From the NCBI GenBank assembly GCA_959347315.1, contig OY365812.1, positions 1,563,185-1,627,184 of the forward strand: a DNA stretch of 64,000 nt, read 5' to 3'. Origin of the DNA: Bimastos eiseni (Eukaryota; Annelida; Clitellata; Crassiclitellata; Lumbricidae). The position numbers and the translations under genes are program-made. Of the stretch, positions 1 through 10,500 are shown piece by piece. Every line of letters starts with the position of its first letter. Position 1 is the first letter of the stretch. Below the pieces are notes generated by a model. That model worked only from the letters and a program-made list of their open reading frames with translations, was not told where the DNA came from and ran no database searches.

Positions 1-1088
1 ATAACTAATATAAACCAGCGTTTCCCAAACTGTGTTCCGCAGAACTCTAGGGTTCCGTGAATTGAAGACACTGGTTCCGCTGAAAATTTTCAGTGTGAAC
101 AATGAGCTTGCAACAATTAAAAATAAATTAGGTATACAAATTTTTTCCTCAATATCTGTGTATAACAGAATATGAAAAAGAACTCATTATGTCATTTTCA
201 TCAATATTGTACTCTTAATACTCTATTTTAGGTCTAAACTTATAATTGGCTGCATTTCCAAGCATAATATAAAATTATGTCTAGTTTTGGACAAGATTCC
301 GCCATTTATTTTTATAGATGAAACAGCCAAAGAAGATTAGGAAAGACTGTACTAGAAAAAATGTAACAAACAACAACAATGATGTTAATAACAATTGATG
401 GACATTTAGGGACTAAAGCAGATAATAATAATAAAAATATCCCAGAGGGATCCTGTGTAACATGGGGAAAAACCCAATTAATGGCCAATTAATGTAAATT
501 GTGCTCTTGTGCACATTTAGAACTGATATACAGCAACCATCAAAAATCATCAAATTTTTTAGTTCCTCCCACTCCTGCTGGAGCATCGATAAGAGAGCAA
601 CAATAAATTATAAATAACCACTAGAAATAATAAATTATAAATAACCACTAGAAATAATAAATTATAAATAACCACTTAATAATCAACAAAGCCTTTGTGC
701 ACATTTAGAACATATAACTGATACACTAATAGGTGAATACAAGAAATCAATTACATTGCCAAACAATGAATAATGAATCCAATGTTTTGATGCCACTGGG
801 CTCCAAGGAAATTTTTATTTAATTTACTCCACCAGATCTTGGTGAGTTCATGGATTTAAGCTGAACAAAATAGCATTACCATAAAAAAAATAGTTTGCAT
901 ATACATCCACCATAATCCAGTGCTAAAATGCCACAGGAATGTTGACTAATGTTCCCAGTCTGATATTCCATACAATAATTGCCTGCAAAACTGTTTGTAA
1001 ATATATCTATCTGGCATAAAACAACGTTCAAACAACAATAGTCATACAATTAAATTATTTTAAAAAAAGTCATCCAGTAAACAAATAC
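1..1088. other. No gene seen; AT-rich sequence downstream of the last zinc-finger exon
   Basis: Apart from the hAT-like element at 16-349, the stretch holds a short repeat of about 27 nt ('aaataaccactagaaataataaatt', in part) near 600-675 and otherwise unremarkable AT-rich DNA. A terminal exon for the zinc-finger gene should follow the donor at 1088, but none is identifiable here. Confidence 0.4.
16..349. mobile_element. hAT-like non-autonomous element (degraded)
   Basis: The left end is CAGCGTTTCCCAAAC. The right end GATTAGGAAAGACTG is an imperfect inverted match. Internal phrases (gggttccgtga, ttttcagtgtgaa, ctgcatt...caagca, gttttggacaagattcc) are shared with the element at 9348-9719. Target-site duplications are not convincing here. 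Confidence 0.55.
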
Positions 1089-1349
1089 CTGGGAGTTACT
1101 GTTAGGCCCTCATCATCTTTGCTTGCAATCCCAACGGGAAGACTCAAATCGTGATCAGTGCGCATGTGATCTTGCAGCTGTTGTGTCGTCACGTACTGAA
1201 GCCCACAGACGTCGCAAGTCTGCAATTTTTTAGCGTGCTTTTTTAGTTTGTGCGCGGCAAGATGCGACGGTCGCGTCAGCTCAACACCACACTCCGAACA
1301 AGGGTAGATCGTCTCAGTGAAATAGCGAGTAACGCCATCGACGATCCTC
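1089..1349 (-). CDS. Zinc-finger exon A (two C2H2 fingers)
   Basis: This exon lies between acceptor TTTTCAAG (just above 1349) and donor CCCAG|GTATTT. It is 261 nt with phase 2 on both sides. It opens RIVDGVTRYF and carries two fingers: CSEC-x12-H-x4-H (GVELTRPSHL core) and CDVC-x12-H-x4-H (GLQYVTTQQL core). All eight zinc ligands are present. The tail after HMRTDH is short (ending DDEGLTVTPR) and unlike the long acidic tails of the sister exons, so this copy has diverged or been truncated 3' of the fingers. The intron upstream of it holds the (CA)n(TA)n tract. Confidence 0.78.
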
Positions 1350-1460
1350 CTTGAAAACGAAAACCACAGATTCCTTAGCAGATCCCAGAATCTGTTCATG
1401 AGGTTGAACAAGCAAAAAGGTTGAAAACCACTGAGCAACATATACACAAGTGCGCACGCG

Positions 1461-1541
<81 letters not shown>

Positions 1542-4500
1542 ACGCCACTTGCCAGATAAATTTAACAATGCCATGTACTGGTTCGTCTACCGAGCAGCGT
1601 CCCTCTGTTCACAGCGAAAATAGAGAAATAAATTTATTTGTTTTTTGCACAATAATCATTACAGAATAAAATTTCAAAATAAATGGCTTCATAATCGGTA
1701 ATGGCTATTTCAATAATCGGCTATACTCAGCATCGACAAAAATTGATAACAGTTACTATTCTAATATATTGGTACAGCAGAGGTGTACAATTACCAAAGA
1801 AGCCAATAGTTTCAACCAATGTAAACAGTGCACAATTTATTTGCTAGCAACTTAATCAAACTCTTAAGTACCTGCAAATTCGGCTATAATGATTGCCTTT
1901 CAAAGTCAATGCTCTGGAATCCAGTTCACTTCCCTGCAGACCTTCCTTTTGCTCATCTCCAACATGACCTCCTTCACCAATTTTTCTACCTTGTTCAACA
2001 TTTTCAACATCTGCACTTTGAGGACCGATATCTTCACTGGCATCCAGCTGGTCATTTAGTCCATTGGAATTTTCTTTACCACTTTGTCCAGACACAACAT
2101 TCCCATCAACATCTCTTCTTTTGTGCTGTCTCTTTCTAGGACATGTCACCTTCCCAAGTAGACAACTCAAATAGTGATCGGTGCGCATGTGATCTTGCAG
2201 TTGCTGTGTCATCTCATACTGAACCCCACAGATATCGCTATTCTGCAATTTTTTAGAGTGCTTTTTTAGCTTGTGAGCAGCAAGATGTGACGGTCGCGTC
2301 AGCTCAACGCCGCACTCCGAACAAGGGTAGATTGTCTCTTTGAAATAGCGAATTACGCCGTCTACGACCCTACTGATAATGAAAACCACAAATTGATTAG
2401 AACATCCATTTGTCCGTTGAGAAATTTGAAGAAGCAAAAAGATCGACCTCTGCGAACATAGAACGAGAACGTGCTTCGACGATCGTGCTTTATCGGTTGA
2501 TGGTCCTAGATGCTGGAAGTCTAACACCGGCATCTGACTGGCAGAGTCAGAGGACTCTTTCAGGTCTTAACTCGGCACCATATAAAACTACTGTTATTAT
2601 TATTATTGTAGTGTGAGAGTTTATTACACAAGCTAGCAGCCAATGGTGTAGTCGATGCTGTAATGAAAGTTGCGGCAGCAATAGCAGTCACCAAAATACA
2701 AAGCCTCTCACCGCCATACAGAGCCTCTCAAAAGAAAGCCATAGTCAGCATAGACGTAGCTCTCTATTGTGATGGCAGAGTTCAGCGACCAACATTTATT
2801 TAAAATTAAAATATATTTATAAAACACCACATCAACAAAGCACTCAACAGTGATGATACCGAGCCAAACAAGTGAATAAATAACAGTTGAAAAAAGAAAG
2901 ACTCCAGGGGCAATACAAAATTACCTAGGAAGGCTCCTAGTTACCCAATAATTTCAATCACTGGCCCCCCAAAAAGCTTTTCCAGCAACTTAAAGAGTTA
3001 AGTACCTGCAAAGTCGGCTATAACGTTCGAATTTCAAAGTCAATGATCTGGAATCCAGTTCATCTCCCGGCTGAACTTCCTCTTGATGATCTCCAAAGTG
3101 ACTTCCTTTGCCAATTTCTCCACTTTGTTCAACATTTTCAACATCGGCACACTGTGGACCGTTATCTCCACTGACATCCAGTTGGACATTTCGTCCATTG
3201 GAATTTTCTTGACCACTTTGTCCAGACTCAACTTGAAGGTCACTTTCTCCAGCCACATCATTATGAGCATCATCATTCTTCAGTCCAATCACAGGACAGT
3301 TTAGCAGGTCACTCTCACTCTGTTGTTGACCAACCCCACCACTGACAACCACTTCACTCTGTTGACATCTTTTGTCACCATTCCCATCAACATCTCTTCC
3401 CTCTTGTTGTCTCATTCCTGGACAAATTGCAATCCCAAGTGGAAGGCTCAAGATGTGGTCGGTGCGCATGTGATCATGCAGCTGATACATTGTCTCATAC
3501 TGAAGCCCACAGACATCACAAGTCTGCAATATTTGAGCGTGCTTACTTAGCATGTGCCTCGCAAGATGCGATGGTCGTGTAAGCTCAAGCCCACACTCCG
3601 AACAAGCGTAGATCCTCTCTCTGAAATAGCGAGTAACGCCATCCACAATCCTCCTTGAAAATGAAAACCACAGATTGATTAGCAGATCCTTTAGTCTGTT
3701 TAAGAGTATGAAGAAGCAATAACACTGAAATCAGCGATGGAGGACGAAAACGCGCTTCAGTAATCGTGCTTTATCGGTCGATGATCTTAGATGCTGGAAC
3801 AGTCCTCTGTCCATCGTCAGATTGGCCATCTCTTAGGACTCTCTCAAGCCTAAACTCAAGAATCACCTGTTCGCTACGGCATATCCCACCCGTTAGTTGT
3901 TTGTGAGGGGCTGTTGCAGTGGTATAACCGAGTTACGGTACCATATAAATTGTCGTTATTATTACTTTTATTATAGTTCAAGAGTTTAATACACAAGCCA
4001 GTCGCAAATGGTGTAGTAGATGCTGTAGAAACGTTGGCGACAGAAGCAGTTTCCACCATACAGAGACGCTCAAAATGAAGCCGGTCAGTAAGGATGTAAC
4101 TTTCTATTGTCATGATTGCATTCATCCAGTTCAGTGGAAAAAAACAATACTAAATTAAAAACTAAATAAAACGCCAATTCAAGCAAAAACCCAACAGTGA
4201 AGCTTCCGACCCAAACCAGTGAAACAACAGTTGAAAAGAAAGACTCCATTGGCGGTGTAAAATTATCCAATCACCCAATAATTTCCACCACTGTCCACAA
4301 ACAAAATAATTTTCTTAGAAACTTAATAAAACTTTCAAATACCTGCAAATTCGGCTCGTATGATCGCCTTTCAAAGTCAATTCTCTGGAATTCAGTTCAT
4401 CTCCCAACTGAACTTCCTTTTGATGATCTCCTATGTGACTACTTTCACCAATTTCTCGACATTGTTCAACATTTTCAAAATCGCTAATCACGGGACAGCT

Positions 4501-7500
4501 TTGCGGGTCACCCAGTTGATCGACCCCACCATTGACAACCTTATCACTCTGTCGACTTCTTTCATCAACATTCCTGTCAACATCTCTTCCACTGTGCTGT
4601 ATCTTTCCTGCCTTATCACGTGGAATCCAGAAGTAGTGGTCGGTGCGCATGTGATTTTGCAGTTGGTACGTTGTCTCACACTGAAGCCCACAGATGTCGC
4701 AATTCTGCAATTTTTTGGCATGCCTTGTTAGCTTGTGCCTCGCAAGATGCGACGGTCGTGTAAGCTCAAGCCCGCACTCCGAACAAGGATAGATTGTCTC
4801 TTTGAAATGGCAGATAATGCCGCCGACAAGTCTCCTTGAAAATGAAAACCAAAAATCGATTAGTAGATCCTACATTCCGTCGTTTATGAGTGTGAAGAAA
4901 CAATACGCCGATCCCCGCGAACGTAGCATAACTTGCCGGCGATCGTGCTTTATCAGTTGATGGTCCTAGATCCTGAAATTCTAACACCTACATCTGATTT
5001 TCAGAGTCAGAGGACTCTTTCAAGTCTAAACTCAAGAATCATCTGTTCGTAACGGTTTATGCCACTTGATAGTTGTTGGTGATGTGCTCTTGTAGCGGTC
5101 TGGCTGAGTTATGGCGCCATATAAATTGTAGTTATAATTAATACAGTGCAAGAGTTTGATACAAAGCCAGCAGTTTGAGTTGCAGTAGAAGTGGTGGAGG
5201 CAGTGGTGGTCCGTGCCATTTAGAGATGCTCAAAAGAAAGCCATAAGTCAGTATAGACCGAACGAACACTCTATTGTGATGGTGCAGTCGAGTGACCTCG
5301 ATTCTTAACACATCATAGCATATCTATAAAGCGCCACTACAAGAAAAAACTTAACAACAGCGCTCCTAATCCGAACCAGTGGAATAACTGTCGAAAAATT
5401 AAGACTCAAGGAGGGATGTACGATAACCAGGGAAGGATCCCAGCCACAAAAAATTTCAACCACCGTAAAAAAAATTTTAACAACTTAAGCAGTTAAGTAC
5501 CTGCAAATTCGGTTATAATGATTGCCTTTCAAAGTCAGTGCTCCGGAATCCGATTGATCTCCCTGCAGACCTTCTGTTTGCTGATCTCCTACATTTTGAA
5601 CATCAGCACTCTGAGGACCGATATCTCCGCTGGCGTTCAGTTGACATGTTTTCCCAGCATTCTCATCATTTCTTCCTCTGCATACCCTCTGTCCTTGACC
5701 AACCACCTCCCCCTTTTCCTCACAACTTCTATTGAGCATCCTCTGCTGCCCATTTCCTTGAATTACTCTGTGGATGTAACCATCGGAAGACAATCGCGAC
5801 GAACGCCGTATGTTCGAATTCAATTCCCCAGTTGCCTGTGTTTCTGCCTTCGAATCAGCGACAGTTGCCTTGGGATTTGGTTCCGTACTTTCAGGAGCAC
5901 TCTGGAAGCTTTTTTCAACCTTGTCTGTTAGATAAATTGATGTAAAATCCTCTTGATCACTGACTTCATTTACGCTTTGGTCATCTTTCTCAAACATGCA
6001 ATCGTTTTCTGCATCGCTCAACCCATACATTTCGTCATCTCTATCTTCACACAGTTGAACCTTTTCTGCATTTCTCTGCTGTTTTCCGGCTTGTCGACCG
6101 ATTTCTTCATCGCTCTTTTGACGACTACCGTCTCCATGGTTACTGTCGGTCTGCCTTGAAATGGTCTTAGCTACATGCATCGCGGCTATATGGCTCTTCA
6201 AGCGAAAGAGCTGGCTGTATTGGATGCCACACTGGTTGCAGGAGTACGAGATGCTGTCCATGATAATTTGCTTCTCATGCCATTTGAGATGTTTCACCAA
6301 CTGAGCATGTCTCTTCATCGCAAGACCACATACAGAACACGTGAAGACTTTTGTCTCGACAGATGCTGACCGAGGGATTCTAACAGAAGATAATCAAACA
6401 GAAGAGAAATAATTAACATCATGAACTTATAAGCATCATCCAATCACCATCATTCTGTATGTGTAAATGCAGGTCTGAACTTAACATTTGAATGGGACAT
6501 TTTAAGAAATAAGCATCTTACATCAATATCATCAAGGTCATATATGCATTGCCGTCGTCCACATCATCATCATCATCACCATCCTCATCGTCGCTATCAC
6601 CATCACCATCATCATCATCATCATCTCCTGATGACAGTCATTGGTGGCGACGGATACAAATAAATAAACTCCATTTTTATCGGTCCTTTGTCCATTGCTC
6701 CACAGAGTGTTAGTTCAAGTGATATATATTCTACCCAGTGTATTCTTCGCCTGCCTTTCTTTCCATTTGCTTTGAATCGTCCATGTATTGCATTGTGTGG
6801 GATTCGGTCAACCGGCATTCTCTCTCTCTACATGTCCAAACCATCGCAGTCTTCACTGTGATATACCACGTCATTGTATGTACCAAAAAACATTTGCACA
6901 GCATGTCAGAGGAATATCCCTCCCATTCAATCTCTCCCATTCCATCCCTCCCATTCCATCTCTCCCATTCCATCCCTCCCATTCCATCCCTCCCATTCCA
7001 TCTCTCCCATTCCATCCCTCCCATTCCATCTCTCCCATTCCATCCCTCCCATTCCATCTCTCCCATTCCATCCCTCCCATTCCATCCCTCCCATTCCATC
7101 TCTCCCATTCCATTTCTCCCATTCCATCCCTCCCATTCCATCTCTCCCATTCCATCCCTCCCATTCCATCTCTCCCATTCCATCTCTCCCATTCCATTAC
7201 TCCCATTCCATCTCTCCCATTCCATCCCTCCCATTCCATCCCTCCCATTCCATCTCTCCCATTCCATCCCTCCCATTCCATTTCTCCCATTCCATCCCTC
7301 CCATTCCATTTCTCCCATTCCATCCCTCCCATTCCATCCCTCCCATTCCATCTCTCCCATTCCATCCCTCCCATTCCATCTCTCCCATTCCATCTCTCCC
7401 ATTCCATCTCTCCCATTCCATCTCTCCCATTCCATCCCTCCCATTCCATCCCTCCCATTCCATCCCTCCCATTCCTATGATCGTTGTTATTATCATATAC

Positions 7501-10500
7501 AGCTCCATTCCAAGATAACCTACACAGAGGCACTCCCATCCCAACCCCCGGCACGATACAGAAGTTTTCAGATGCTTGCAAAAAGTGTATGCAGAATGTC
7601 CAGCTAAAAGAGCATGCAGGTTATACCATAATGATCAGTACAACCAATGAAAATGCATGACGTCTGTCATTAAAAGATATACAAATAATATACAAAGAAG
7701 TCTTTTTAAAGTTATAGATGATATAAGTTTCAACAATTTACCAACCGTGATTTCTCGTTCAAGCATTGAGGTGATTTCTGAGTCTGTGATTCTTTTAAAT
7801 TTATTAATGGTGTCTCCTCGTCATGCAATCTACGAGACTTCCTTGGTCGTAATTCTTTTAAATTTTTTAATGGCGTCTCCTCGCCATGCAATCTACGAGA
7901 CTTCCTTGGTCGTAATTCTTTTAAGTTTGTTAATGGAGTTTCCTCATCAGAGAGTCCGAGTGACTCCAAGAGTCGTGATTCTTTTAAGTTTATTAATGGC
8001 AGTTTTTCATCACTGTGTCCAAGCGACTCTCTGGATTGTGATTCATTTAGGTCTATTACAAGTGGTGCCTTGGCAGAGCATCTAAGCGACTTCCTCGGTT
8101 GGCTTTCTTTTATATTTACTGATTTAAATTCTTTCTCAGAGTGTCTAAGTGACTTCCTTGGTGACAATTCTTCTACATTTCTCAATGTTGAATAATTCTC
8201 AGAGTGTCTAAGTGACTTTCTCGGCTGCGATTCTTCTACATTCTTTGACACTGATTCCTTTTCAGAATGTCCAACAGTGTTTAGTATTCTTGGCTGAGAT
8301 TGTTTGCTTACAATCAGTTCACTGTCAGAGTGTTTCTTTGGTTGCGATACTTCTGGATGCGATACTTCTGGATGCAATTTTCCCGAAGAGGCCACACCTA
8401 CTTTCCTACAGAAAGAAAACACAAACATTAGATGCATCGCCAATATTACTATTATAATTATGAATATTATTATTTTTATTACTAATAATATGCAATCAGT
8501 AATGGATAAATATTATTTAATAATAATTAATCATTAGTAATTAACTAAAATACAAATATCATTGTTAATATTTAATATGCTCAAGGTCTAAAGGCTACTA
8601 GTTTATTCCAGATCATGCCCCTACTTCTAATAGAGATAGGCCAATATATTATTATTACTATTATTATTATTGTGCAGTAACCTCTGTCATGGTAGTGTAT
8701 AGAGTAAAAAGAAAATACTGATGAAATGCTAAAGAAGAAGAAGAAGAAGAGCAGTCCCTTAAGCTAGACACAAAGCATCCATTTGAATTTATATGAATTT
8801 AATATAGCGCCCTTTCAAGACGACAACTCAGAGGCGCTCACGATCCAGAGTCGAGCAAAAAGAAAAGTCTTGAGGTGTGATGAAATGTATCAGAGGGTGC
8901 CCTAGGAAGAATGACCGGAGAAGCCATTCCACGCTGTGGGGCCAGCAATGGCTAATGCCCTGAACTGTGTCATGGTTGTGCGAGCAAAAGGTACAAAGAG
9001 AGTACGCTGAGAGGCTGAGCCATGGGTATGAAGCGTTAGCAACTGAATTTTCTCGACAGAGGATGGGTGACCAGTCCTCACCATCTAATCATCCCACTGA
9101 CAGTTTGTGATCAGGGAGACAATTCAAAAACATCGATGCTAAACTATTTGTCGCTTCAATTGTGGTCATGGTGAATACTTACGATGTTGTCTGCTTCCGA
9201 GAGCTGCGTAAGTTGAAGGATCTGAGAAATTGTTGGCTTGGCTCTTCATCATCTGAACTGTTTTAAAAAATACCACAATCAAATAAAAGGGTTGCATTAG
9301 TTTCATCGCTTGCATCAATCCACATTTTTACATTTCATCACCTAAATCAGCGTTTCTCAAACTAGGGTTCCGTGAGGTAAAAACATAGGTTTTGCAAAAA
9401 ACTTTCAGTGTGAATAAGTTTTCTGTTATAATTTCTATATCGGCCACTTTATAAAATGTATGAAGTGTCCTTTATATAATATATATATATATGTATAATA
9501 TATATATATATATATATATTCCAGCTTGCAAACTGAATGCATATGTCATTATCATCAACATTTATTTTATCAGTAATCTAATCTAGGCCCAAACCAATAA
9601 TTGTCTGCATTCTCAAGCATTTGCAATAACAACAAAAATATGTTTCGTTTTTGACAGGGTTCCACCCAAAAAATTTAGATCAAAAGAGTTCCAAGGCCAA
9701 AAATGATTTGGAAATGCTGACCTGAGTCAACAAAGGATAGAAAGCACTTGACAAGAATTTGAACAGGATATGAGAAGAAAAGATTGAGCAATGAAAACCA
9801 TGTTTACACGTCTTGAGGGTGATAATTATATAAATGTTAAAATTAATGAATGAATAAATATGAGACTATATGACATGACTGATTTTCTTGTTGGACAATA
9901 CGAAAGGAAAATGAGAAAAGAAGTCTTACGGCAGAAATGAGTTAGTAGCCTAAAATAACAGGTATTTCAAGACTACAGAAAATAAGAAATTATGATGATA
10001 CACGTTTGTCTTTTAATTAGGGAATGCAGCCTTCGCAAGAAGTTGAAAACTAACGTTTTTCGCCATAGTTCGGCTAGAAGGATATCTTATACAAGACTTA
10101 TGACTTATAAATTAATAAATGGTGTTCATTGTGCTAGATTGGGAGAACAGTCTTCCTTAAACATGAGGTAATTAGTTACAGACATGAGACAGACTAACAG
10201 TGGTTCTGTCTTCAATGGCAACTGTTCAGGTTGTTGAGTTCGTTTCTCTTGTTCAGGCTGAGATAATAAATCAATTTTCCTACACAAGAACATTAACAGA
10301 ACAGTCTCTTGGCACTACGTCATTGTATAGGGTGGCACAGTGGCTGATTGGTCAGTGGTCGGCCCGCAGCGCTCAGTGTGCGCTGAGTGAGCAGAGCGTC
10401 AGTCACTGTGTGGGGACCTTGAGCAAGTCATTCATGCACAATTGCTCTGCAGTACAACTGCAATTGTGTCGTCAAGGCGTGTGTATGCACTTCTGAGCAA

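Larger units (their letters stand above)
2500..5480 (-). repeat. Tandem 1.1-1.3 kb units carrying zinc-finger exons and flanking intron
   Basis: The sequence 5' of exons B, C and D repeats the same ordered blocks: a 'cgtgctttatcggttgatgg tccta' block, a 'gactctttcaagtctaaac' block with a LINE-like 'ccatataaa' end (near 2580, 3940 and 5120), then a 'ctctattgtgatggcagag'-type block, then 'caacagttgaaaa-aaagactcc' (near 2885, 4225 and 5390). The exon follows. Exon starts are spaced about 1280, 1180 and 1545 bp apart. Copies have drifted, with small indels. Confidence 0.8.

Noticed and set aside
6731..7607. Six long overlapping open frames (Pro/Ser/His-rich and Met/Glu/Trp/Gly-rich)
   Set aside because: All are translations of one 14-bp minisatellite with no splice or start context.
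10200..10496. 98-aa plus-strand frame
   Set aside because: It reads through the complement of a probable zinc-finger gene exon and a SINE head.
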